Shown here piece after piece: positions 35,166 to 43,437 of a DNA stretch of 64,000 nt (its first letter is position 1; each line of letters starts with the position of its first letter). The stretch is from the NCBI RefSeq assembly GCF_014385095.1, contig NZ_JACRTC010000002.1:124001-188000 (forward strand), given 5' to 3'. Source of the stretch: Zongyangia hominis. Lineage in GTDB: Bacteria > Bacillota > Clostridia > Oscillospirales > Ruminococcaceae. The position numbers and the translations under genes are program-made. The notes below the pieces were generated by a model. The model made no database searches. It had not been told where the DNA came from and worked only from the letters and a program-made list of their open reading frames with translations.

Positions 35166-37646
35166 TTAGGTCTTTTCCCGGAGCAGTCTGGCAAGCTGCG
35201 CTCGTTTGGTTCGGGTATCGCCCTCAATATGAAGTTTAGAATAGATTTGATTCACATACTGCTTGACGCTCCCCTCGGAGAGATAGAGCTGTTCCGCAAT
35301 CTCGCGGTTACTGAGGCGCTGCGCCATCAGCTCCACGATTTCAAATTCCCGCGGTGTCAGCACGTCGAAGGCTGCCGGGCGAGTGCCGGCTGCGTTTCGC
35401 GCCGTTGCTGCTTCGCCAAGCTCAATGATTTTTGAGATTAGGTCATTTTTTATCTCCCGTTCCAACAGAGGCTTCAGGATATCATAGTTTTCTACAAACG
35501 GCATCACAAAGCCGTCCGGCGCGGCATCGGAAAGCGCCCTGGAGAGCCACGCGTGCGCTTCCTCGGGTTTTCCCAGCATCTCATATGCCGCCGCGGTCTG
35601 AATACGGATGTGCAGCACGACCAGCGCATAGTGCATTGCTTCGCACACAGCCAGCTGTCCCTCGCTGCGTCCGATCACCTTGGTATAGGCGCCCTGGGCG
35701 AGATACACCTGATTCTCGATCATTTCCATCATGGGCTTGCCCGGCGCAAGAAAATTGATCGTGGAAAGCTGATGTTCGGCAAAAACGGCGGGGATCCGCG
35801 CCAGTTCGCCTGCCAGGGCGTGGTAATAGGCGCTGGTGGCAGTCCATAGATAGATCCATGCGGCGTTGTGATAGCGCAGCAGCTCCATGTAGCGTTCCTC
35901 AAAGGAATACCGCAGCTCTATATCCGTGCACAGGGAAAGCCGCCACGCGAGGAAGTCGCAGCAAAGCGCCATATTCACCTGCCCGTTGCCCTCGATCTGT
36001 GCATAGGCGTGTTCCAGCTCAATGTGCGTGTCCATGCAGCGGCCCTGCATGAACGAGGCCTCTGCCCGCATGATGGTTTCCGCGCCCTGTCCGTGGTTGC
36101 CTGTGACCTTATAGTAATGAGGCATACACTCATCCATCTCGACAAGCTCGCTCTGCAGCTCCCCGGGCGCACGGTAGAACATCATCAGAACAGATGGTGA
36201 GCCGAAGGTCCAGCCGCCGCTGTTCTGGATGCTGATGGCCAGGCGGGACATCTGGCTGCTGGCGCTGCGGTGCAGGCGGCTCATGGCGCTGATGTCATTG
36301 TAGCAGAGGAAACTCATAATGAGGTCGCACTCGCCCAACAGGTTGCCGCGTTCTTCCTTGGGCAACTCCGGGTGTTCTTCGATGGCAGTCAGCAGCAGTG
36401 TTTTCAGCTCCAGCATTTTCGGGATCTGCCGCCAGGTGAACATCCTGCGCATCAGCACCAGAATGGCAAAGGGATGTGCCTTCAATGTTTCCGCCGGACA
36501 CCCATCCAGTATCTCCAATACCTCCGAGGGCTTCAGCGATGCCAGCAGGATGCCCGCATCATTGCGAATGACCCGCAGCAGCGCATCGTAGTTTTCACTT
36601 TTCCGGTAGGCGGCGATGGCATGAAGATACTGCCTATGCTCTTCATACCAGAGACCGAACCGCTCCCAATAGAGCTTCTGCGTTTCAGACTCCATCGCCA
36701 GAAAACTCCGCTCGGCGCACTCCTTCATCATGTGGTGGAAGCGATAGGTCGCGCCGTCAGGCAGGCGCGTGACAAAGGCGTTTTGCGCAGTCAGCATGGA
36801 GAGAATTTGCCCAGCGTCCGCGTCGCCTGTGATACACTGCGCCATTTCGATGGTAAATTCATCGGCAAGTCCCATGACCGCCAAAAACTCCCGCTGTTTT
36901 TCCGGCAGCGGATCGATCATGGCGGCGGTAAAGGTGGTATAGATGTCGGAATTGCGGCTCGGTAGCACGCCGCGCTCAGAGAGCGTTCGCAGATTCAGGT
37001 ACACGGCGGAGAACCAGCCCTCGCTGGAATAGAGGAGGCTTTCGACCTGCGCGTCGGAAAGATCCGTGCCGCAGCGGTGGGCATAGACGGCAAGCTCCGT
37101 ATGGTTCAGGCGCAGCTGCTCCGTGCCAATTTGATAGGCCTTTGCCCCCAGCCGCACCGTCTCCGCAGCGGGCAGAAAACGGTCCCGGCTGGCGACGATC
37201 AAATGCACATTGACGGGCAGCCGGTTTGCCAGCATACAAAGGAAGGTCGAGGCACGTCTGTCCGTCAGCAGATGAAAATCGTCAATGAAAATGTAGCAGG
37301 ATGTTTCTCCCGCCAACTCATGGCAGAGGTCATCCACCATCAGTCCGCCGCCCGCTGCGTCCGTGGGGCAAGGATATTCCCGCAGGAAGGGGAAGCCCGC
37401 GCGGGCAAACGCCTCCTGTACGCTTTTCCAGAAGATCGCAAGGTTATCGGAATACACGCTGATGCGGATGATTTTCAGGGTTTCCGCCTTGGCGCGCTCC
37501 TCCAGATACCAGTTCACCGCCGTGGTCTTTCCGTAGCCCATGGGGGCGACCACGGTGGTCATGGAGCAGCGGGAGATGGGCCGCAGGCTCTCCTGCAGCC
37601 GCTCGGATATGTAAATGGTATTCAAATTCCATTTTGATTTTGGCAT
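35166..37646 (-). CDS. MalT-type LuxR family transcriptional regulator (STAND ATPase)
   Basis: 826 aa from ATG 37646 (GGAGG 8 nt upstream). N-terminal NTPase with Walker A VAPMGYGKTT near residue 32 and Walker B CYIFIDDFHLL near residue 115. A long helical, TPR-like sensor region (about 330-740) follows, then a C-terminal LuxR helix-turn-helix: LTPREFEIVELMAQRLSNRE, then IAEQLYLSEGSVKQYVNQIY. Large signal-integrating activator. It lies at the promoter-proximal end of the lipoprotein cluster, all on the same strand, so it probably controls it. Confidence 0.9.
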   Translation of the reverse strand: MPKSKWNLNTIYISERLQESLRPISRCSMTTVVAPMGYGKTTAVNWYLEERAKAETLKIIRISVYSDNLAIFWKSVQEAFARAGFPFLREYPCPTDAAGGGLMVDDLCHELAGETSCYIFIDDFHLLTDRRASTFLCMLANRLPVNVHLIVASRDRFLPAAETVRLGAKAYQIGTEQLRLNHTELAVYAHRCGTDLSDAQVESLLYSSEGWFSAVYLNLRTLSERGVLPSRNSDIYTTFTAAMIDPLPEKQREFLAVMGLADEFTIEMAQCITGDADAGQILSMLTAQNAFVTRLPDGATYRFHHMMKECAERSFLAMESETQKLYWERFGLWYEEHRQYLHAIAAYRKSENYDALLRVIRNDAGILLASLKPSEVLEILDGCPAETLKAHPFAILVLMRRMFTWRQIPKMLELKTLLLTAIEEHPELPKEERGNLLGECDLIMSFLCYNDISAMSRLHRSASSQMSRLAISIQNSGGWTFGSPSVLMMFYRAPGELQSELVEMDECMPHYYKVTGNHGQGAETIMRAEASFMQGRCMDTHIELEHAYAQIEGNGQVNMALCCDFLAWRLSLCTDIELRYSFEERYMELLRYHNAAWIYLWTATSAYYHALAGELARIPAVFAEHQLSTINFLAPGKPMMEMIENQVYLAQGAYTKVIGRSEGQLAVCEAMHYALVVLHIRIQTAAAYEMLGKPEEAHAWLSRALSDAAPDGFVMPFVENYDILKPLLEREIKNDLISKIIELGEAATARNAAGTRPAAFDVLTPREFEIVELMAQRLSNREIAEQLYLSEGSVKQYVNQIYSKLHIEGDTRTKRAQLARLLREKT

Positions 37647-37665
37647 AATGCGTACCTCCGACGAT

Positions 37666-38907
37666 TTATTTTCCCAAAGTCTCCGACTCAAACGGCACGA
37701 CTACGGATCTCAGCATCCGTACCTCCGGCAAACTCTGGACATATCGTATTGCTGTCTTAGCAAAGACATTGGATTTTATCGTGTCCCAATCTGCCAGCTT
37801 CACGATCTCCGCTGTGCCGTTTTCAAAATCAAACCGAATCTCACCCCATTCGCCGTCGTTGTCCGCCCGATACAGGTAGACAGCGGCGGCTATTTTTTTG
37901 TTCTTTTTGCGGCACTCGGTCTGCTTCAGCGTTACGGTATGAACAAGGCTGCGTTCCAGCAGCTTCAGGCGCAGCTTGTCCAACGTGCGCCGGTAAAACC
38001 TCTCCGCGCCGCTGGCTGTTGTTCCCTCAAAATCCACCGCCAAGTCCTCAAAGGTGGACTGCGTAGACAAAGTGCTGACGCGACCGCAGGTCATGCAGAT
38101 GGCGTTCCGCTTTTCCAGATACCATTGCTCTTTATAGGATAGCTGGTCAAATGCCGCCGCGACCGTCTTTGCCTGAATCCCGTTCCAGAGGATGTCGGCA
38201 TAGTTCCAGCTATCGTCGCGCGTCACATCCTCGCCAGTTTCCTCGCCGTCCTCGTCCTGCTCCGTTCGATAGAGGGAAACGATACTGCGGTTGCGCCGGG
38301 CAATGGTCAGCAGCTCGTCCGCAGAAACGCTTTCGCCCTTATATCCGCTTTGGGCGGCGAACTCAGAAATGACCTCTGCGCGGCTTTTACCCGAATTGTT
38401 ATATATCGCGCCAATCTGCCGCACACGCCGGTACTCTGCAAGGCTTGCAAAGGAACCGGCTTCGCCCATCATACGGCAGAACAGCAGTCCGTCCCGGATA
38501 TAGTGTTTCGCGTATTTCAGAAACTCCGTCTCCTGCTCTGGGTCAAACCTCGGCAGACAGTACAGCAGCATTTGCAGGACTTCCAGCTTGTAGTCCAGAA
38601 ACCGCGCCGGGTCGTAGCGGTCATATCCGTTGCGGGTGAGAAAGCGGTAAATTACACCGTTCAGCCGCTTTTCAAAGTGGTGCAGGAAGAAGGAAAAGTA
38701 TGCAAGGTCTTTGCGATGGGCCGTTTCGCGTATGTAGTCGTTCAGTTCCATTTTGGGCGGTTCCGGGTCAAGCTGAAAGACATTCTGGACTTCGCGCATG
38801 GTCAGATCATCGGCATTATAGAACGGTACTTTTGCCACATAGCCGGTCAAATCCCATGTCCAGTCCACAAACTGCGCTGGTATCATCTCATTACGATTAT
38901 CCTTCAT
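37666..38907 (-). CDS. Divergent sigma-70-like protein (unassigned family)
   Basis: 413 aa. I recognise no named family, but the layout resembles a sigma-70 factor: a region-2-like block FDPEQETEFLKYAKHYIRDG near residue 120, a region-3-like block RRVRQIGAIYNNSGKSRAEV near 160, and a region-4-like helix-turn-helix YKEQWYLEKRNAI, then TFEDLAVDFEGT and RRTLDKLRLKLLE near 260-320. A C-terminal 90-residue alpha/beta tail is extra. It lies 20 bp upstream of the LuxR gene. The sigma-like role is inference. Confidence 0.55.
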   Translation of the reverse strand: MKDNRNEMIPAQFVDWTWDLTGYVAKVPFYNADDLTMREVQNVFQLDPEPPKMELNDYIRETAHRKDLAYFSFFLHHFEKRLNGVIYRFLTRNGYDRYDPARFLDYKLEVLQMLLYCLPRFDPEQETEFLKYAKHYIRDGLLFCRMMGEAGSFASLAEYRRVRQIGAIYNNSGKSRAEVISEFAAQSGYKGESVSADELLTIARRNRSIVSLYRTEQDEDGEETGEDVTRDDSWNYADILWNGIQAKTVAAAFDQLSYKEQWYLEKRNAICMTCGRVSTLSTQSTFEDLAVDFEGTTASGAERFYRRTLDKLRLKLLERSLVHTVTLKQTECRKKNKKIAAAVYLYRADNDGEWGEIRFDFENGTAEIVKLADWDTIKSNVFAKTAIRYVQSLPEVRMLRSVVVPFESETLGK

Positions 38908-38937
38908 CTCCGCACCTCCTTCCGCTGTGGGTTTTGA

Positions 38938-40065
38938 TTACTGCTTCCTATTCGCTTTCGCTTCTGCCAACAAAGCCGTCTGCTCCATTTCGGTGGCATA
39001 GCTACCCTGCGCATAGTCATTGTCTTGCAGCGCTTTTTCCAGCTTGCTTTTTGCAAGTACTTTCATCACAGCGGCGGTCTGCTCGTCCAGCGTGCCGCGC
39101 CCAAGATACTGTGTGATCGTGTTGAACCGCTTTGTATAGATTTTTCGGATGGGATGGTCGGCGGCAAGCTCCCGCTGCTCCCGGCCACGGAGATTTCCAA
39201 CCTGACGGCAGGTGCGCCCGCGCTTGTCGTTCGGCGCGTAGCCGCTGCAATATTTCGTGTGCCGCGCGTCGGTAGTCAGGAACCATTTCCCGCAGACGGC
39301 GCATTTTCTCGGCGCGTGTCCGACGCATAACCCTTCAAAGAGATCGGCGCGGAACATCCCAACGAAGGATACAAAGTGCATCCGCTTGACGAGCTGTGCC
39401 TCCGAATTGCCTGGACGGATTGCGGGAACATACTGCACCGTCGCATTGGTCAGCGCCATCCACGAGGGATTGATTTCCTCCAAGGTGGCATTTTCATTGA
39501 AAAACTGCCCGAACGCGGCTGCATACCCAACAGGCGTCCGTATTTCGGCGTTCTCTTGCAGAAATTCCGCAAATGCTGTCAAGGTCATTTTGTAGTGCCG
39601 CAAAGAATAGCTCAGATGCCCCAGCACCGGAATGACGCGGATCAGGAGTGCCGCCAAAGGCTGTGTGCCCATGACACCGCTGAGCGCCTGCTGCTCCATT
39701 GAAAGCTGCAAATACTCGTTCAGCTCGGTAAATGCTTTCTCAGAAAACGCCTGCATGAGATAATCTTCAAACTGATTTCTGTTCAAATGGGAGAACGGCG
39801 GGACATCGTGCAGCGCGTGAATGATAGCCTGCCCTGCCTCCTGCGCTTTCGGAAGAAGCTGCATATCGACATTCTTTGCGCTAAAGCCGGTCAGCAGTTG
39901 ATTCAGGATCATGCACGGCGCGTCCAATCGCGTGATCGTTTCGTCGGAAATGTTCAATACCGCGCAGCCAATCGTGCCGGTTGGCATGACGCTGCCCGCG
40001 TAGGTTACGGTATCCTGCCAGAAATCCAGAGATAAAACCTTGTGGCTGATAAGCTCCTGTGCCAT
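38938..40065 (-). CDS. DUF6076-type protein with CxxC zinc motif
   Basis: 375 aa from ATG 40065 (AGGAGG 7 nt upstream). Mostly helical, with a compact zinc-binding segment near residue 265: CAVCGKWFLTTDARHTKYCS, then a further Cys near GRTCRQVG. This is the arrangement of a widespread mobile-element protein I recall as DUF6076. Function unknown. Divergent from the CHC2 gene, with which it shares an identical leader GGAGGATACAGC before ATG. Confidence 0.65.
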   Translation of the reverse strand: MAQELISHKVLSLDFWQDTVTYAGSVMPTGTIGCAVLNISDETITRLDAPCMILNQLLTGFSAKNVDMQLLPKAQEAGQAIIHALHDVPPFSHLNRNQFEDYLMQAFSEKAFTELNEYLQLSMEQQALSGVMGTQPLAALLIRVIPVLGHLSYSLRHYKMTLTAFAEFLQENAEIRTPVGYAAAFGQFFNENATLEEINPSWMALTNATVQYVPAIRPGNSEAQLVKRMHFVSFVGMFRADLFEGLCVGHAPRKCAVCGKWFLTTDARHTKYCSGYAPNDKRGRTCRQVGNLRGREQRELAADHPIRKIYTKRFNTITQYLGRGTLDEQTAAVMKVLAKSKLEKALQDNDYAQGSYATEMEQTALLAEAKANRKQ

Positions 40066-40249
40066 GCTGTATCCTCCTGTCACGTTTTTCTATTTTTATT
40101 ATACCACAAGAATATGAACGTGGAAAGACCTGTCATGTTTTTTGAAATGAACTTGTCATGCCATCCGCCTGTTTTTTGCGAATCCGAACATAAAACAGAC
40201 AGAGAGGGAAGAAAACTTCCTCTTGAATCTATTTTACGGAGGATACAGC

Positions 40250-40879
40250 ATGAATCTTTTTCAAAACGTCAAGTATGGCGTGAGCTGTCGGGAAGCAGCA
40301 GAACGGTACGGGATAGATGCGAACAGGTACGGCAAAGCCCTTTGCCCGTTTCACAATGACCGGCACCCCAGCCTGTATGTGGCCGACGACCATTATTATT
40401 GCTTCGCCTGCGGGGAGCGCGGGGATGTGATCGACTTTGTAGGCAGGCTGTTCCAGCTTTCGCCCTATGATGCGGCGCGGAATCTGATGGCAGATTTTCA
40501 TCTCAGCCCGGACAAGCCGCCCAGTGCAGCGGCGCTCCACGCAAAGCGCATCCGAACAGAAGTACAGCAGCTCAAGGAAAACGAGCGGCTGTGCTTTTCT
40601 GTTCTGTCGGATTATGCCCGTGTGCTGAGAGACTGGAAGGTAAGCTATGCACCCAAATTGCCGGAGGAAGCACCGGATGAGCGGTTTGTGGAAGCCTGCC
40701 ACAGGCTGGACGAGACGGAATATTACTTGGACATTCTTGCCTCCGGCAATTCCTATGAACGCACCGAAGTGATTCAGCAGCAGATGGCGGACGGCAAGCT
40801 GGACAGGCTGCGGCAGCGCTTAGAGAAAATTCACGAGGAGGAATTGGAAGATGGATATGACACCGCAAACGTGGCCTGA
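40250..40879 (+). CDS. CHC2 zinc-finger (DNA primase-type) protein
   Basis: 209 aa from ATG 40250 (GGAGG 7 nt upstream). Zinc finger: Cys32 and His35 in LCPFHNDRHPSLYV, Cys51 and Cys54 in YYCFACGERGDVIDFV, the CHC2 primase zinc-binding fold. The remaining C-terminal 130 residues are helical and lack a TOPRIM domain, so it is a stand-alone DNA-binding or primase-like subunit. It overlaps the P4-type helicase gene by 29 bp. Role: element replication. Confidence 0.88.
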   Translation: MNLFQNVKYGVSCREAAERYGIDANRYGKALCPFHNDRHPSLYVADDHYYCFACGERGDVIDFVGRLFQLSPYDAARNLMADFHLSPDKPPSAAALHAKRIRTEVQQLKENERLCFSVLSDYARVLRDWKVSYAPKLPEEAPDERFVEACHRLDETEYYLDILASGNSYERTEVIQQQMADGKLDRLRQRLEKIHEEELEDGYDTANVA

Positions 40880-42152
40880 GTGGTATGACGGCAGGTACAT
40901 CAACGAGGTGCTGTTCTGCCAGCAGTTTCTGGACAAGCACCCCATGAAATGTGTGCGCGGACGGCTGTTCACGGTTGACGGTCTCATTGAGGACGAAGGG
41001 CAGATCGGTAATCTCATTCTGGAGAAAATTTCCGGAGTTCTGACCGCTGGCTTGTCCAAAGTCGTGACAAATCTGCTTGCCAGCATTAAGCTGCAAGCGT
41101 ATTCGCCGCCGCTGCCCATTGAGACGGACTGCATCCATGTTGCCAACGGAACGTACTTCATGGACGGCAGCTTCACCGCTGACAAGAGCTACTGCAACAA
41201 CCGGTTGACAGTCGCCTACAACCCTGACGCACCCATTCCTCAAAAGTGGCTGCAATTCCTGTCCGAGCTGCTGCAACCGGAGGACATTCCCACCTTGCAG
41301 GAGTTCCTCGGTTACTGCCTGCTGCCAACCACCAAGGGGCAGAAAATGCTCATGCTGATTGGCAAGGGCGGCGAGGGCAAAAGCCGCATCGGGCTGGTCA
41401 TGCGCTCACTGCTGGGTGACAGCATGAATACCACCAGCATCCAGAAGGTCGAGAGCAATCGGTTCAGCCGCGCGGATTTGGAAAACAAGCTCCTGATGGT
41501 GGACGATGATATGGATATGAGCGCCCTGCCCAAGACCAACTATATCAAATCCATCGTCACATCCGAGTGCAAGATGGACATGGAACGCAAGGGTGTCCAA
41601 AGCTATCAGAGTCAGCTCTATGTGCGTTTTCTTTGCTTCGGCAACGGTGCGCTGACCGCCCTGCACGACAAGTCCGACGGTTTCTTTCGCCGCCAGATCG
41701 TGCTGACCACCAAAGACCGGCCTGCAGGCAGAGCAGATGATCCGTTTCTGGTGGACAAGCTGCTACGCGAAAAAGAGGGTATCTTTCTCTGGTGTCTGGA
41801 GGGGCTGCACCGGCTGATCCGGAACAACTATCAGTTCAGCATTTCGGGCAAAGCCAGAGAGAACATGGAGACGGTCAAGCGCAGCAGCAACAATGTGATC
41901 GAGTTTCTGCAATCCGAAGGCTATATCCGCTTTCGGGCAGACAGCGAAGCCAGCTCCAAGGTGATCTATGAAGCCTATACGAGATGGTGCGACGATAACG
42001 CACAGAAGCCCATGTCTGCCAACCGCGTCAGCTCTGAGCTTGCACAGAATGAGCGGCTTTACAATGTAGAGGCCACCAACAATGTCCATGTCGGCGGTAA
42101 GCGGGTGCGGGGCTTTGTGGGCATTGAGGTGGTCAATCCGCTGCCATATTAA
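40851..42152 (+). CDS. Phage/plasmid P4-type primase-helicase
   Basis: 433 aa. SF3-type helicase with Walker A MLIGKGGEGKSRIG near residue 170, Walker B KLLMVDDDMDMS near 220 and a sensor region near 260 (VRFLCFGNGALTALHDKSDG). A D5/DUF5906-like N-terminal part precedes it, and a winged-helix-like region closes the C-terminus. It starts inside the CHC2 gene, which indicates coupling. It is followed by repeated CGTACAC motifs that may be its origin. Confidence 0.88.
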   Translation: MDMTPQTWPEWYDGRYINEVLFCQQFLDKHPMKCVRGRLFTVDGLIEDEGQIGNLILEKISGVLTAGLSKVVTNLLASIKLQAYSPPLPIETDCIHVANGTYFMDGSFTADKSYCNNRLTVAYNPDAPIPQKWLQFLSELLQPEDIPTLQEFLGYCLLPTTKGQKMLMLIGKGGEGKSRIGLVMRSLLGDSMNTTSIQKVESNRFSRADLENKLLMVDDDMDMSALPKTNYIKSIVTSECKMDMERKGVQSYQSQLYVRFLCFGNGALTALHDKSDGFFRRQIVLTTKDRPAGRADDPFLVDKLLREKEGIFLWCLEGLHRLIRNNYQFSISGKARENMETVKRSSNNVIEFLQSEGYIRFRADSEASSKVIYEAYTRWCDDNAQKPMSANRVSSELAQNERLYNVEATNNVHVGGKRVRGFVGIEVVNPLPY

Positions 42153-42178
42153 AAATGAGAAGCGGACTTCAAAATTGC

Positions 42179-42617
42179 CGTACACGCCGTACACTCTGTA
42201 CGGCTGTTTTTGATTCCATTTTCAAAAACTGTTTTTGCTTGTGCGTTCCGTGAAGCAGTTCACGGCAGAGTGTACAATCTGCCGCTGAATCGGCGGCAGG
42301 TACGCAAAAACGGCGTGCAGAAGCGTACACAAGTCAGCTTTGCTGTACCGAGCCGTACACCAACGGCTCAATTTTGCAGCATAAAAATCAATGCTTGTGA
42401 AAACCGTGAAGATTTTCGCCGCAGGTCGAATGCACTGCACCATTCGGTGATTTACAGAAGCGTGAAGCCGCTGCACTGGACTGTAGCATATCCTGCCGTT
42501 CCGTATGTTCTCACACAGAAAGATGAAGCCGGTAGGGTGCTATTACGAACAGGGCATCACAGACAGAAATTTGAGCGGATTTGCAGCACGGCGGATTTTT
42601 CACTGCAAAGCGTACAC
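42179..42617 (+). repeat. CGTACAC iteron-like repeats (candidate replication origin)
   Basis: The 516-bp gap between the helicase and the next gene has no convincing CDS. CGTACAC occurs at 42179, 42188, 42324, 42354 and 42611, with further TGTAC-containing copies in inverse orientation at about 42198 and 42271. Such clusters next to a replication helicase are typical of iteron origins; the function is inferred. Confidence 0.6.
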
Positions 42618-42668
42618 AGTTCACTTACTCAAAAAACAATATCACGAAAATATGGAGGTAAAAAATTG

Positions 42669-42884
42669 ATGAAATCCAATCTGAGAAATGAGATCAAGTC
42701 GTATATCGTCCGTCAGGGAATGACCATGCAGGAGGTTGTTGATCTGCTGCGGGACGAACACGGCTGGTCTGACAGCGCTTCTAACCTGTCCAATAAGCTC
42801 CAGCGGGAATCCCTGCGCTATGTCGAAGCTGTCCAGCTTGCCGACGCACTGGGCTATGAGATCGTCTGGCAGAAACGAAAATAA
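42669..42884 (+). CDS. Small helix-turn-helix DNA-binding protein
   Basis: 71 aa from ATG 42669 (TGGAGG upstream). It reads as a Cro-like HTH: IKSYIVRQGMTMQEVVDLL, then SASNLSNKLQRESLRYVEAV and ADALGYEIVW. It lies between the replication and mobilisation modules of the nested element and probably regulates them. Confidence 0.75.
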   Translation: MKSNLRNEIKSYIVRQGMTMQEVVDLLRDEHGWSDSASNLSNKLQRESLRYVEAVQLADALGYEIVWQKRK

Positions 42885-42898
42885 GGAAGATTTTTCAC

Positions 42899-43129
42899 AT
42901 GACGGATATGGAAAAGAAGCTGTTACAGGCGCAGCACCGGTTAGAGGAAGCGCAGGCACGGGATCGGGTCAAGGAGCGCAAAGCGAGAACGCGCAGGCTC
43001 ATTCAGGAAGGTGCGATTCTGGAAAAGGTGCTGCCGGAGGTGCGGACAATGGAACCGTCTGCGGTGGAAGATTATCTGTTCCGGAGACTGTCAGATAGTG
43101 ACGGAAATAGGAGCAGAGCCGGTAACTGA
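42899..43129 (+). CDS. DUF3847-type small protein
   Basis: 76 aa. An N-terminal charged helix (KKLLQAQHRLEEAQARDRVK, then ERKARTRRL) is followed by IQEGAILEKVLPEV, the pattern of DUF3847 proteins found upstream of MobA/MobL relaxases in Firmicutes elements. It resembles a relaxase accessory protein. The oriT-like sequence begins directly after its stop. Confidence 0.75.
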   Translation: MTDMEKKLLQAQHRLEEAQARDRVKERKARTRRLIQEGAILEKVLPEVRTMEPSAVEDYLFRRLSDSDGNRSRAGN

Positions 43130-43136
43130 GACCCGA

Positions 43137-43172
43137 AGGGCGCACTTACTCACCACCCCGAAGGGGCGGTGG
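43137..43172 (-). other. Candidate oriT (RSF1010/MobA type)
   Basis: On the minus strand an imperfect GC hairpin (43153-43172; CCCC and GGGG around GAA, with outer CCA/TGG pairs) is followed by AG and then TAAGTGCGCCCT (43137-43148). That matches the nic region I recall for RSF1010-type oriT, with the hairpin on the correct 5' side. It lies 266 bp upstream of the relaxase start. A second hairpin, CTTGCC, GTT, GGCAAG, follows at about 43175. Confidence 0.72.
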
Positions 43173-43437
43173 TACTTGCCGTTGGCAAGCCGTGCGCTCT
43201 CCGAGGGGGATTGCGGCTTCTGCGGAAGCCTCCAGACAATGCCACAGCACTTGCATGTGCTGCTGTCATCGTCTGCGCGGTTGGACAAATATCGTCGCTT
43301 CGACCGACGCTATTTATCCAACCGCCTGCGCAAACCTGCCACCGGCAGCTTTGACGCAGAGATGGACGGTGCGCTCACACCGTCCATTTTCTCTTTTGCG
43401 AAAGAGAAACAGAAAAAGGAAACGAGGTAAAAGAACG

